Source: Cyanobacteriota bacterium | GTDB lineage: Bacteria > Cyanobacteriota > Cyanobacteriia > PCC-6307 > Cyanobiaceae | Direction: 5' to 3' | NCBI GenBank assembly: GCA_026389335.1 | Contig: JAPLIB010000085.1 | Span: 57,977 to 121,976, forward strand | Length of the DNA stretch: 64,000 bases | In this document: positions 45,425-54,213 of the stretch, piece by piece | Numbering within the stretch: position 1 is the first letter of the stretch | How the letters are laid out: each line of letters starts with the position of its first letter | Notes under the pieces: model-generated | The model's input: the letters and a program-made list of their open reading frames with translations, nothing else | The model's database searches: none | Told to the model about the DNA's origin: nothing | Made by a program: the position numbers and the translations under genes

Positions 45425-47647
45425 TCAGAGCTGGATATCCGCCGCGAACGAAGACACTCCATCGACCAGGGACTCGGCAGCGGCGCTGGCCTGGGGGCCG
45501 GAGGCTTCGGCGGCGATGCGGGCATGCCACTGAGGCTCTTCGCCCTGGGGCGGAGCGCCGCTGGGAGCCGCGTGATGGCCAGGAGCCTCAAGCACCGCTT
45601 CGGTCTCCAGAAGCGGCGCTGGCTCCTGATCTGGCCTCGCCGGAACGGAGTCCTGGGACGGGGCACCAGCCTCGTACTGGGAGGCGAGCTCAGGCCGATC
45701 CTGCGGCTCCTCGGTCGCTTGCTCGTCGGCAGCGGCCTCAGCCGCGATCTCAGCTGCGAGATCAGGCACGACGGCTGAAGCCGCGTCACGCTCGGCGCCA
45801 GGGATGACGGCAGCGTCACTTTCTGGCTTGCCCTCAGCCTCGAGCTGGGGCTCCTGCCCGGACGCCAGAACGGGACTCCCGAGCGGACTACCAGCAGGCT
45901 CGATCCCCTGGGCTGAATCCGCAGCCTCAGCCGCAGGGCTGAACAGATCGGCCTCGAAGGCCTCTGCATCCAGAGCGGCATCCAGAGCGAACTCCCGTGC
46001 CTCTTCAGGCCCGTCGAACGCCTCAGTGTCTGCCGCTACCAGCTCCGGCATCGCCGGGGTCGCCATCGCTGGGGCCGGCAGGGAAGGCCGCACCAGCCGC
46101 GGTGCCGGGCTGGTGCCATGCAGCCCCCGCATCCAGCCGCGTCGGGCGATCTCGTAGAGCAACAGGGCTGTGGCCACCGACGCGTTGAGACTCGGGGTGG
46201 CGCCCCGCAGGGGAATGCGCACCAGCTGGTCGCAGTTGCGGCGGGTCAGCATCGATAGGCCATCGCCCTCCGAACCGGTGACGATCACCAGGGGACCATC
46301 CAGATCGGCCTCCTCGAGGCTGATGTTGCCCTCCTCCGCCAGGCCGATCACCCGATAGCCCTCGTCTTTCAACGTTTCCAGGGAGCGGTTGAGGTTCACC
46401 ACCCGGGCCACGGGCAGATGTTCCAGTGCCCCGGCTGCCACCTTGGCCACCGAGCCGGTGAGGCCGGCATTGCGTCGCTGGGGCAGCACCATGCCGTGGG
46501 CGCCGAGGGCTTCGGCACTGCGCACGATGGCGCCGAGATTCTGGGGATCGGTGAGGCCATCAACGGCCAGCAGCAGCGGCGATTCCCCGATCTCCCGGCA
46601 GCCGTCAATCAGGGTGGCGAGGTCGAGGGTTTCGGCGGCTGCCGGTTGCAGCACGATTCCCTGGTGCACGGCACCACCGCTGATCTGGCCGAGGCGGGCC
46701 CAGGTGACCTCCTCTACCAGCACCCCGGAGGCCTTGGCATCACGCAGCAGCTGCAGGAAGCGGGGGCTGAAACGCATCTCCGGCGTGCACCAGATGCGAT
46801 GGATCGGTCGACCGCTCTCCAGGGTGGCCTGGGTGGAGTGACGGCCCCAGATCAGATCGCTGGGCGCGGCCGATGAAAAGGTGTCGGTCTCCAGGGGCGC
46901 CCCGGCCGCATCGCGGGGCTGATCGCGGACGGGGCGCCGGGGCGGCGCGCCGAAGTCAGGTCTGGCTTCACCGCGACCAGCGGAGCGAAACAGAACCGGT
47001 CGGCCCGCAGGCAGGCGACCCGCCGCTGGCCGGGGGCGACGATCGCGATCCGGAGGGCCGCCCTCCGCAGGGCGGCGGTCCGCAGGGCGGCGGTCCATGG
47101 GGCGACGATCGGTTGGCCGTCGGTCGCTGAAGCGGCGCTCACTGGGGCGTGCGTCCGCGGGGCGGTCCTCCGAGGAGCGACGATCGATGGGACGGCGATC
47201 CGTCGGGCTGCGATCGGTCGGGCGGCGATCGGTGGCGGGGCGTTCGCCGAAGCGGCCTTCTTCGGAACGGCGAGGCAGCGGCGGGCGACCGGGGGAACGC
47301 TCAAAGCGCGCCGGGCCACCGGCTGACTCGCCACCACGACGCTCCCGGGGTTTCCATTCGCCGGTCGGGCGCTCCCGATCGGGGCTGGGGCGATCACTGC
47401 CGGCGCGATCCGGGCTGGAGCGATCGGCACTGAAACGGCTGCCGCCTTCACGGCCGTAGCGGGGACGCTCGCCGGGGCCCTCACTGCGACTGCCCTCCGG
47501 CCGGCTCCAGCGCGGACTACTGGTGCCGCCGGGCCGGAAGGAGGACCCAGCCGGTCGCCCGCCGGCACGGCTGCCGGAGGCTCCGGCCGGACGGCGGGGG
47601 GCCCGATCCGGACGGGAGTCAGGGCGGCGATCAGGACGGGGACTCAT
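45425..47647 (-). CDS. TrmH/SpoU family rRNA methyltransferase with long basic N- and acidic C-terminal extensions
   Basis: Start ATG 47647 gives 740 residues. The SpoU core, roughly residues 275-540, begins LIWGRHSTQATLESGRPIHRIW and contains AVDGLTDPQNLGAIVRSAEALG, LVIVTGSEGDGLS and IPLRGATPSLNASVATALLLYE, which is RlmB-like (2'-O-methylation of 23S rRNA). In front are ~270 residues of Arg/Asp/Pro/Ser repeats (DRRPTDRSPTDRRPIDRR). Behind are ~200 acidic, Ala/Glu-rich residues. RlmB alone is about 250 residues. Such oppositely charged tails could drive self-association or RNA condensation; that is inference. The start overlaps the Mini-III gene by 17 bp. Confidence 0.88.
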   Translation of the reverse strand: MSPRPDRRPDSRPDRAPRRPAGASGSRAGGRPAGSSFRPGGTSSPRWSRPEGSRSEGPGERPRYGREGGSRFSADRSSPDRAGSDRPSPDRERPTGEWKPRERRGGESAGGPARFERSPGRPPLPRRSEEGRFGERPATDRRPTDRSPTDRRPIDRRSSEDRPADARPSERRFSDRRPTDRRPMDRRPADRRPAEGGPPDRDRRPRPAAGRLPAGRPVLFRSAGRGEARPDFGAPPRRPVRDQPRDAAGAPLETDTFSSAAPSDLIWGRHSTQATLESGRPIHRIWCTPEMRFSPRFLQLLRDAKASGVLVEEVTWARLGQISGGAVHQGIVLQPAAAETLDLATLIDGCREIGESPLLLAVDGLTDPQNLGAIVRSAEALGAHGMVLPQRRNAGLTGSVAKVAAGALEHLPVARVVNLNRSLETLKDEGYRVIGLAEEGNISLEEADLDGPLVIVTGSEGDGLSMLTRRNCDQLVRIPLRGATPSLNASVATALLLYEIARRGWMRGLHGTSPAPRLVRPSLPAPAMATPAMPELVAADTEAFDGPEEAREFALDAALDAEAFEADLFSPAAEAADSAQGIEPAGSPLGSPVLASGQEPQLEAEGKPESDAAVIPGAERDAASAVVPDLAAEIAAEAAADEQATEEPQDRPELASQYEAGAPSQDSVPARPDQEPAPLLETEAVLEAPGHHAAPSGAPPQGEEPQWHARIAAEASGPQASAAAESLVDGVSSFAADIQL

Positions 47648-48041
47648 GGGCGGACGGACACAGGGTGGGTGGGGGTTCCTCCAGCTGATCCAGCAGCTCG
47701 GCCAGCCGTCCCGGATTGCGAAGAAAGAGCCATCCCAGCATCGTCTCAAATCCCGTGGCCTGCCCATAGGTGCCGGGATTCCCCCGGCGCGGTCCGCGAC
47801 CGGCCCGATTACGGCCCCGCCGCACCTGCTCCAGCTCCTCGGCTCGCAACAGGCCACCAAGGCGCTGCAGAGCTCGCGCCTGGGCCTCGGCCTTCACCTC
47901 CGCCACCACGGCCCGATGCAGATCAGCACTGCGTCCTGGGCTGGAACAATGGCGCAGACGCTGGTGTAGATCCCACACCGCATCGCCCAGCCAGGCCAGC
48001 TGCAGAGCCCCGAGTTCGAGGCTGGGAATGGGGGGCTCCAT
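47631..48041 (-). CDS. mrnC: Mini-ribonuclease III
   Basis: From ATG 48041 the product is 136 residues; ATG 48092 is an alternative that would overlap the STAS gene. It is a single RNase III domain without a dsRNA-binding domain: LQLAWLGDAVWDLHQRLRH with the catalytic Asp, and TGFETMLGWLFLRNPGRLAELL with the second acidic motif. Mini-III matures 23S rRNA ends in bacteria that have it. It lies directly before an rRNA methyltransferase gene, which fits a ribosome-maturation pair. Confidence 0.9.
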   Translation of the reverse strand: MEPPIPSLELGALQLAWLGDAVWDLHQRLRHCSSPGRSADLHRAVVAEVKAEAQARALQRLGGLLRAEELEQVRRGRNRAGRGPRRGNPGTYGQATGFETMLGWLFLRNPGRLAELLDQLEEPPPTLCPSAHESPS

Positions 48042-48069
48042 GGCCGCCAGCCAGCGACTGGCGGGGGGC

Positions 48070-48420
48070 TCAGGCCGCGGTGAGCCGGCCAAGCGCTGTG
48101 TCGAGATCAGGTTGAAGATGCAGGAATTCTTCCAGGCGCACCAGCTTCACGGTCTGCACGACCCTGGCATTGCCGACCACCAGGAACTGGGTGCCGGCCT
48201 CGTTGCACTGCTTGGCCAGTTGCACCAAGGCACCGAGCCCGGAGGAATCGATGAAGTCGATGCGGCTGAGGTCAATCACCAGGGCGAGCTTGCCTGGGCC
48301 TTGCTCGCTGGCGATGAACGCATTGAAGTGCTTGTCGGAATAGGCATCCAGCTGTCCCGTGAAGCTGAACAGCAGGCAGGACGCCTGCCGCTCACAGCCC
48401 CCTCGAAGCGAGACGGTCAA
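48070..48420 (-). CDS. STAS-domain anti-anti-sigma factor
   Basis: The 116-residue STAS domain shows LLFSFTGQLDAYS, LALVIDLSRIDFIDSSGLGALVQL with the phosphorylatable Ser in DSSGLG, and FLVVGNARVVQTVKLVRLEEFL. TTG 48420 is the start used. In partner switching the unphosphorylated form binds an RsbW-like kinase. The only such kinase in this window is at 15033-15476. The local neighbours are carA upstream and Mini-III downstream. Confidence 0.88.
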   Translation of the reverse strand: MTVSLRGGCERQASCLLFSFTGQLDAYSDKHFNAFIASEQGPGKLALVIDLSRIDFIDSSGLGALVQLAKQCNEAGTQFLVVGNARVVQTVKLVRLEEFLHLQPDLDTALGRLTAA

Positions 48421-48546
48421 TCGCTGCAGGTCAGAGATGGCTCAGTCCCCTTCGAACGCTGTGGGCTGAAGTGTAGGGACGTCCTGGCTGAATGACTCAA
48501 CCGCAACAGAACGTCCCCGAACTGCAGACAATCGACCTGCGGTCTT

Positions 48547-49764
48547 TCAGCGACGTTGGGCCATCAGGGCGGTGAAACGCTGAAAGTGATGGTCGCTGTC
48601 GTGGGGGCCGGGGCTGGCCTCCGGGTGGTACTGCACCCCGAAGACGGGCTGATCGGCCAGGGCCAGCGCCGCCACGGTGCGGTCATTGAGGTTGTGGTGG
48701 GTGATCGTCACCCGGTCGGCCGGCAGGGAGTCGGCATCGAGAGCAAAGCCATGGTTCTGGCTGGTGATCTCCACGTTCCCCGGGGAGCCGCAGGGATGGT
48801 TGAGGCCGCGATGGCCATAGCCGAGCTTGTAGGTGCGCCCCCCCAGGGCCAGGCCGAGAATCTGATGCCCCAGACAGATGCCGAACAGGGGCAGCTGACG
48901 CTGGAGCAGCAGCTCCCGGGCCAGGGCGATGCCACTGGTCACCGCCGCCGGATCGCCAGGGCCATTGGACAGAAACACCCCTTCGGGCTGCTGGGCCAGC
49001 ACCGCGTCGACGGTGGCATCCGCTGCCAGCACCGTGACCTCACAGCCATGGGCGACCAGCCGCTCGAGGATGGCCCGCTTGATGCCGAAGTCGATGGCCA
49101 CCACCCGGTAGGGCGTGGCCGGCTGGGGCTGGAGGCGGGTGTCGAAACCGGCGGCGCAGAGGCTCGACCAGTGATATAGCTCCTTGGTGCTGACGCCGGC
49201 CGCCAGATTCAGACCTGCCATGGACGGAGCCAGGCGCACCTGCCGCAGCAGCTCGGTGGGGGCGAGACCCTCACTGCTGATGATGCCGTTGATCGCACCG
49301 CCTTCGCGCAGATGGCGCACCAGGGCGCGGGTGTCCACGCCGCGGATTCCCACCACGCCGTGGCGCCGCAACCAGGGCTCGAGGGCTTCCTCGGCACGCC
49401 AGTTGCTGGCCAGCGGCGACAGCTCCCGGGCGATCACGCCGCGCACCTGGGGCCGGCTGGCCTCGAGGTCCTGCGCGTTGACACCCGTGTTGCCCAATTC
49501 GGGGTAGGTAAAGGCGACGAGCTGCCCCGCATAGCTGGGGTCGGTCATCACCTCCTGATAGCCGGTCATGCCGGTGTTGAACACCACTTCGCCGACGACC
49601 GTGCCCCTGGCGCCGAAGGCCAGACCGCGCAGCAGGGTGCCATCGGCCAACAACAGCACCGCCGGCACCGCCGTCTCGGCCGCGGAGTTGGCCGCACTCT
49701 GCGGCTGGGGCCCAACGGCAACGGAAGATAGGGACACGGCCGGGCGCTCAACTGGCTCGATCAT
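48547..49764 (-). CDS. carA: Carbamoyl-phosphate synthase small subunit
   Basis: The 405-residue product carries the CarA N-terminal domain ([28 protein letters not shown]) and a class I glutamine amidotransferase domain with [25 protein letters not shown] (catalytic Cys) and [13 protein letters not shown] (catalytic His). It supplies ammonia from glutamine to CarB for arginine and pyrimidine synthesis. The first ~30 residues are an Ala/Ser/Val-rich extension. Its ATG overlaps the trpD stop by 4 bp. Confidence 0.95.
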   Translation of the reverse strand: MIEPVERPAVSLSSVAVGPQPQSAANSAAETAVPAVLLLADGTLLRGLAFGARGTVVGEVVFNTGMTGYQEVMTDPSYAGQLVAFTYPELGNTGVNAQDLEASRPQVRGVIARELSPLASNWRAEEALEPWLRRHGVVGIRGVDTRALVRHLREGGAINGIISSEGLAPTELLRQVRLAPSMAGLNLAAGVSTKELYHWSSLCAAGFDTRLQPQPATPYRVVAIDFGIKRAILERLVAHGCEVTVLAADATVDAVLAQQPEGVFLSNGPGDPAAVTSGIALARELLLQRQLPLFGICLGHQILGLALGGRTYKLGYGHRGLNHPCGSPGNVEITSQNHGFALDADSLPADRVTITHHNLNDRTVAALALADQPVFGVQYHPEASPGPHDSDHHFQRFTALMAQRR

Positions 49765-50804
49765 CCCGCAGCAGGGTGGGCCAGGGCCGCACGCAGGGCT
49801 TCCAGCCGCTGCCAGGGTCGACCGCTCTGCAGACAGTCCCTCGCCTGCGGCAGCGCCTCAGCCACCGAAGCCGCCAGGCCGCAGGTCCAGAGCACCAGGG
49901 CGGTGTTGAGGGCCACCACATCGCTACGGGCCTGGTCCCCTTCGCCCTGGAGCACCGCTTCGAGCAGGCGCCGGTTCTGCTCCAGGTCGCCGCCGCCGAT
50001 GGCCGCCATGGGGGCCTGATCCAGGCCGAGGGCGACCGGATCAAGCCACTCCTGTCGCACGACGCCGTTCTCCAGCAGGCGCAGTTCACTGGGCCCAGAC
50101 AGGGTGGCCTCATCGAGGCCGCCATGGCCATGGACAACGATGGCGCGACTCTGCCCCAGGCGCCGCAGCGCCTCGGCCATCGGATCGAGCAGATCGGCCC
50201 GGGCCACCCCCAGCACCTGACAATCGGGCTGCAGCGGGTTGACCAGGGGCCCCAGCAGGTTGAACACGGTGCGCACCCCCAGGGCCCGACGCAGCGGCAC
50301 CAGGCCGACCAGGGCCGGATGCCAGCCCGGGGCAAACAGAAAGGTGACCCCCGCCGCGGGCAGGGCGGCGATCACCCGTTCGGCAGGGGCCTGGAGCTCG
50401 ACTCCAAGGGCTTCGAGCACATCGGCGGAGCCCACCCGGCCGCTGGCACTGCGATTGCCATGCTTGGCGACATGGGCACCGCAGGCAGCGGCGGTGAAGG
50501 CCACGGCGGTGGAGATATTGAAACTGTCAACGCCGGCGCCACCGGTGCCGCAGGTGTCGACCAGATGCAGTTGGGGGCGGGGGGCCGGCAGGGGGCAGTG
50601 GTCGCGCAGCACCTGGGCCATGGCGGCCAGCTCCTCGCCCCGCATGCCTTTGCAGCGCAGGGCCGCCAGCAAGGCACCGGTGAGCGCCGGATCGATCTGC
50701 TCACCGATCCAGCCCCGCATCAGCTGATCGGCCTGCTGGCGGTCGAGATCACGGCCCTCGATCAGCTGCTCCAGCAGCTGGGGGAAGGACAAGGCGGCAC
50801 CCAT
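49761..50804 (-). CDS. trpD: Anthranilate phosphoribosyltransferase
   Basis: The 347-residue protein starts ATG 50804. Signatures are [16 protein letters not shown] (PRPP loop), [24 protein letters not shown] and [15 protein letters not shown]. It catalyses the second step of tryptophan synthesis. It is translationally coupled to carA. About 180 bp upstream lies a strong intrinsic terminator preceded by extensive inverted repeats, so trpD-carA expression may be controlled by a leader RNA. Confidence 0.95.
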   Translation of the reverse strand: MGAALSFPQLLEQLIEGRDLDRQQADQLMRGWIGEQIDPALTGALLAALRCKGMRGEELAAMAQVLRDHCPLPAPRPQLHLVDTCGTGGAGVDSFNISTAVAFTAAACGAHVAKHGNRSASGRVGSADVLEALGVELQAPAERVIAALPAAGVTFLFAPGWHPALVGLVPLRRALGVRTVFNLLGPLVNPLQPDCQVLGVARADLLDPMAEALRRLGQSRAIVVHGHGGLDEATLSGPSELRLLENGVVRQEWLDPVALGLDQAPMAAIGGGDLEQNRRLLEAVLQGEGDQARSDVVALNTALVLWTCGLAASVAEALPQARDCLQSGRPWQRLEALRAALAHPAAG

Positions 50805-50984
50805 GGCAGCTGAGCTGGCTGGCCCCGACGCTATGTCGTCAACCGCTGAATCGCCGCAACTGCGCCTGGCAACGCTGGGTCCGGGGTGAATGCCAAGCCA
50901 AGGATCGTGTCCTGGAAGCGCGTTGAGGCCGGCCGATGGGGTGCCGGTCCGGGCGGGGCAACGGCTGACGGATCGGGTCCAACC

Positions 50985-51017
50985 AAAAAAAAAGCCCGGG
51001 TGCTAAGCACGCCGGGC
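50985..51017 (-). terminator. Strong rho-independent terminator upstream of trpD
   Basis: Read on the minus strand, GCCCGG-C-GTGC-TTA-GCAC-CCGGGC is followed by nine T residues. The stem is 10 bp with one bulge. It ends a minus-strand transcript about 180 nt before the trpD start codon and about 210 nt after the DUF3288 stop. Confidence 0.85.
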
Positions 51018-51180
51018 CGGGTGATGGGGACAGCTCTACTATCACCCGAGGAGGGCCGATCTGGCGACTGCGACCCACGCGATCGAACCCAGGCCACGCC
51101 CCAGTTGCAGGTTCCAGAGGCTGCTGGCTGACCCGGAAGCCTCTGGGGCGTGGCCATCCGGTTCCAGGAAAGGTCCGGCC
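51018..51180 (-). ncRNA. Candidate structured RNA (independent sRNA or trpD leader)
   Basis: On the minus strand upstream of the terminator are nested complementary segments. GGCCACGCCCCAG (51143-51155) pairs perfectly with CTGGGGCGTGGCC (51092-51104), enclosing AGCCTCTGG / CCAGAGGCT (51138-51146 / 51114-51122). CGGGTGAT / ATCACCCG (51041-51048 / 51018-51025) forms another hairpin. A rod-like fold ending in an intrinsic terminator fits a small RNA or an attenuator. I do not recognise it as tmRNA, RNase P RNA or SRP RNA; 6S RNA cannot be excluded. The 5' end is not defined. Confidence 0.5.
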
Positions 51181-51227
51181 CCAGCTGCGTGCAGCCAGCT
51201 GGGTCTGAGCAGCCGCCCGGCAGGGAT

Positions 51228-51536
51228 TCAGGGGGAATCGGTATCGGCCGTGTCAAATCCCGAGCCGACCGCCTCGGCCACCGGCGCCGGACCGGGACGG
51301 AATCCGGCGGCCCAGATGGCCCGGGTGCGCTGATGCAGGCCGTCGCGATCGAGGCCCCACAGCCGCAGCACCCGTTCGAGATCGTCCTGGAGGTCGGTGG
51401 CTCCGGGAAAACCCTCGTAGCGCATCAGCAGCCGGGCGGCATCCACCAGCTGCTCGTCGCCCGGGGGATCGGCAGCCAGCAACCGGTCGATGCTCTGGCG
51501 GTCGATGGCATGGAGGGGGTGGCTCTGCTCGTCCAT
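51228..51536 (-). CDS. DUF3288 family protein
   Basis: From ATG 51536 (MDEQSHPL) the product is 102 residues. The core DRQSIDRLLAADPPGDEQLVDAARLLMRYEGFPGATDLQDDLERVLRLWGL matches the small cyanobacteria-only DUF3288 family. It is helical and soluble and has no known function. It is divergent from the ABC exporter across about 105 bp. Confidence 0.75.
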   Translation of the reverse strand: MDEQSHPLHAIDRQSIDRLLAADPPGDEQLVDAARLLMRYEGFPGATDLQDDLERVLRLWGLDRDGLHQRTRAIWAAGFRPGPAPVAEAVGSGFDTADTDSP

Positions 51537-51642
51537 GGCAGGGGGCATCCAGGGGATCAGCAGCGTGGAGGCTGGCACGAACACGGCTGGGGGATCGCTG
51601 GGATCCCGGCCGGCTGCTTAGGTTGAGTCCCTCGATGGCCGG

Positions 51643-53400
51643 ATGAGCAGCATGAGCGCGATAAGGCTCGGCCTGATCGTCAGGTACCTGCGCCCTTATC
51701 GCCGCACCCTCGCGCAGGGGGCAGTGGCGCTGCTGGTGGTGAACCTCCTCGGTGTCGCCATCCCCCTGCAGGTTCGCAACATCGTCAACGATCTGCACCA
51801 GGGCTTCACCCTGAATGCGGTGTTGCGCCAAGCGGCGCTGATCGTGCTGATGGCCACCACGATGGGGGTGGTGCGGCTGTGGTCGCGGATGTTGGTGTTC
51901 GGGGTGGGACGCCAGGTGGAGGCGAACCTCAAGCAGCAGATCTTTGATCACGTGCTCACCCAGGAACCGGGTTGGGTGCAGAGCACCGGCAGCGGCGAGG
52001 TGATCAGCCGCGCCACCAGTGATGTGGAAAACGTGCGGCGCCTGCTGGGTTTCGCCGTGCTCAGCCTCACCAACACCGGCCTGGCCTATGCGCTCACCTT
52101 GCCGGCGATGCTGGCGATCGATCCCGGCCTGAGCCTGGCGGCCCTGGGGCTCTATCCGCTGATGTTGATGGTGGTGCGGCTGTTCGGCGGCCGCATGATG
52201 CGCCAGCAACGGCTTCAGCAGGAGGCTCTCGCCGACCTCAGCGATCTGATCCAGGAGGATCTCTCAGGCATCGGCGCGATCAAGATTTACGGCCAGGAGC
52301 GCACCGAACTGGAAGCTTTCCAGGTTCGCAACCGCACCTTTCGTGATGCGGCCCTGGCCCTCGGTCGCACCCGCAGCACCCTGTTCCCGCTGCTGGAGGG
52401 GATCTCTTCGGTCAGCCTGCTGGTGCTGATCGCCTTCGGCAGCGGCCAGATCGAAAGCGGCCGCCTGACGATCGGCGGATTGGTGGCTCTGATTCTCTAC
52501 GTGGAGCGGCTGGTGTTCCCCACGGCGTTGCTGGGTTTCACGCTCAACACCTTCCAGACCGGCCAGGTGAGCCTGGAGCGGGTGGAAGCCCTGCTGAGCC
52601 GCCGCCCCGGGATTGTCTCCCCCAGTGCACCGCAGGCACCGGCCAGCCCCGCCCGCGGCGCGATCGAAGCCCGCGACCTCACCGTTCAGTACGCGGGTGC
52701 CAGCCGGGCGGCCCTGGTGGATCTGAACTTTGCGATCCAGCCCGGCGAACTGGTGGCTGTGGTGGGCCCCGTGGGCTGTGGCAAAACCACCCTGGCCCGG
52801 GCCCTGGGCCGGATGGTGGAGGTCCCCAGGGGCAGCCTGTTTCTCGATGGTGTTGATGTGCGGTCGCTGGCCCTGGCCGATCTGCGCCGCGAGGTGGCGC
52901 TGGTGCCCCAGGAGGGCTTCCTGTTCACCGCCAGCCTGGCCGACAACCTGCGCTATGGCGATCCGGATGCGGCGATGGAGCAGGTGGAGCAAGCGGCCCG
53001 CCAGGCGCGGTTGGAAGGGGATATCAAGGGTTTCCCCGATGGCTACGACACCCTGGTGGGTGAGCGGGGCATCACCCTCAGTGGCGGCCAACGCCAGCGC
53101 ACCGCCCTCGGCCGTGCCCTGCTGCTGCAGGCCCCGCTGCTGGTGCTCGATGACGCCCTGGCCAGCGTCGACAACACGACAGCCGCCGAGATCCTGCGTT
53201 CGATCCGCCAGCAGCGCAATCGCACGGTGCTGATGATCAGCCATCAGCTCTCGGCGGCGGCGGCCTGTGATCGCATCCTGGTGCTGGAGGAGGGCCGGCT
53301 GGTGCAGGAAGGTCCCCATCTGGAGCTGGTGGAACAAACGGGCACCTACCGGCGCCTGTGGGAACGGGAACAGGCCAGTGAACGGCTGCAGGCGGCCTGA
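51643..53400 (+). CDS. ABC-type multidrug/lipid exporter half-transporter
   Basis: The 585-residue protein has six membrane helices then an ATPase domain: Walker A GPVGCGKTT, Q-loop VPQEGFLF, signature LSGGQRQR, Walker B LLVLDDALASVD and switch MISHQ. The residue after the Walker B Asp is Asp rather than Glu, as in MdlA/YheI-type half-transporters that act as one half of a heterodimer. No partner half-transporter is adjacent. The start ATG 51643 is followed by a second Met at codon 4. Confidence 0.9.
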   Translation: MSSMSAIRLGLIVRYLRPYRRTLAQGAVALLVVNLLGVAIPLQVRNIVNDLHQGFTLNAVLRQAALIVLMATTMGVVRLWSRMLVFGVGRQVEANLKQQIFDHVLTQEPGWVQSTGSGEVISRATSDVENVRRLLGFAVLSLTNTGLAYALTLPAMLAIDPGLSLAALGLYPLMLMVVRLFGGRMMRQQRLQQEALADLSDLIQEDLSGIGAIKIYGQERTELEAFQVRNRTFRDAALALGRTRSTLFPLLEGISSVSLLVLIAFGSGQIESGRLTIGGLVALILYVERLVFPTALLGFTLNTFQTGQVSLERVEALLSRRPGIVSPSAPQAPASPARGAIEARDLTVQYAGASRAALVDLNFAIQPGELVAVVGPVGCGKTTLARALGRMVEVPRGSLFLDGVDVRSLALADLRREVALVPQEGFLFTASLADNLRYGDPDAAMEQVEQAARQARLEGDIKGFPDGYDTLVGERGITLSGGQRQRTALGRALLLQAPLLVLDDALASVDNTTAAEILRSIRQQRNRTVLMISHQLSAAAACDRILVLEEGRLVQEGPHLELVEQTGTYRRLWEREQASERLQAA

Positions 53401-53589
53401 AGGGGCCAGGAGCGCAGGCGCAGCCTGGGGCTGCTCAGCGCCCAGGAGGCCGATCCGATCCGTGAGTGTCAGATTGCGCCGTCCCGTCCGGCAACTCCGG
53501 CCCCGGCTCAGGTCCGTGGGGCTGGTTGCACCAGATGGAATCAGATTGGTCTGGATCGCCCATTTTGATTCGGATGCTTCAGGTCGGTT

Positions 53590-53840
53590 CAGATGATCCA
53601 GGTTCGTTTTGATGATCCAGATCGCTTCGGATGGTCCAGATCCAGATCGGATCCATCACAGACACCAGATCGGATCGATCAGACCAGATTCAGACCAGAT
53701 CGGATTGGATTGGATTTGATCAGAGTGGATCGGATTGGATTGGATTGGATCAGATCAGATCAGATCAGATCGCAGAAAATCTGATCAGATCGCGAAAAAT
53801 CAGATCGTGTAGACCGGAGAAGACAGGATCCGATCTCAGC
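53590..53840. repeat. GATC-rich degenerate repeat tract
   Basis: Short variants of GATCAGATC, GGATCGGATT and GGATTGGATT run head to tail, including perfect runs such as GATCAGATCAGATCAGATC. About twenty GATC tetramers occur in ~250 bp. The strand is purine/T-rich and C-poor. Confidence 0.8.
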
Positions 53841-53841
53841 T

Positions 53842-53963
53842 CTTGATTACCCAGAGCGCCTCGCCAATCCCGGATCAGTCCCAGCTAAGGCTTTATTCAT
53901 GTGGCGGGAACACGGCAGACCATGGGCAGCACGCCCCGCCAGGGTGTGAACTGGGTAATCAAG
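53842..53963. repeat. Nested inverted-repeat element
   Basis: A perfect 13-bp inverted repeat CTTGATTACCCAG (53842-53854) / CTGGGTAATCAAG (53951-53963) encloses a second pair TGGCGGG / CCCGCCA. The 122-bp unit could fold into a two-stem RNA or be a small MITE-like element. No flanking target duplication is obvious. Confidence 0.55.
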
Positions 53964-54054
53964 TCTCAGCCTGGTCTGGCTCGTGGGCCGGGCAGGCCGG
54001 GGCAGGGCCCAATCCAGATCGGCAGGGTTGAACGCGAGGAGTTGCTCGCAACGG

Positions 54055-54158
54055 GTTGATCGGTGCGGTTGATCAGTGCGGTTGATCTCAGCCGGTTGAT
54101 CGGAGTGGCTGGATCAGTGCGGCTGGATCAGAGCCAGTTGATCTGAACAGTTGTTGAG
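54055..54158. repeat. 13-14-bp degenerate tandem repeat
   Basis: Seven to eight copies run in register: GTTGATCGGTGCG, GTTGATCAGTGCG, GTTGATCTCAGCCG, GTTGATCGGAGTG, GCTGGATCAGTGCG, GCTGGATCAGAGCCA and GTTGATCTGAACA. The array ends about 55 bp before the next gene. Confidence 0.75.
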
Positions 54159-54213
54159 GCTTGACCCCGAAGCGCAGCTCGGGGGGCTTACGTGAGTCAT
54201 ACCAACCGGTCGC

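Larger units (their letters stand above)
50805..51227. other. 423-bp gap between DUF3288 gene and trpD
   Basis: This gene-free stretch holds the candidate RNA and terminator described separately. The ORFs on both strands here are low-quality frames. No start for another gene is supported. Confidence 0.6.
53401..54213. other. 813-bp gene-free repeat region
   Basis: No gene is supported between the ABC exporter and the small membrane-protein gene. The stretch holds a GATC-rich degenerate repeat, a nested inverted-repeat element and a 13-14-bp tandem repeat, each listed separately. ORF-track frames here (for example 53593-53784) encode only repeat-derived Asp/Arg/Ile/Trp strings and look spurious. 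Confidence 0.75.

Noticed and set aside
51018-51180. tmRNA (including the two-piece form of alpha-cyanobacteria)
   Set aside because: No Ala-type acceptor stem and no tag-peptide reading frame could be found near the T-loop-like GGTTCGATC.
50831-51256. 141-residue minus-strand ORF as a trp leader peptide or gene
   Set aside because: It runs straight through the terminator hairpin, and its Trp codons are not clustered as in attenuator leader peptides.
53593-53846. Overlapping short ORFs in the GATC repeat tract
   Set aside because: They encode only Asp/Arg/Ile/Trp strings made by the repeat units and lack a plausible start context.
53842-53963. Complete insertion sequence bounded by the 13-bp inverted repeat
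   Set aside because: There is no transposase reading frame, only 96 bp lie between the arms, and no target duplication is seen.
53590-54160. CRISPR array
   Set aside because: Repeats are short, degenerate and directly abutting, without unique spacers; no cas genes are in the window.
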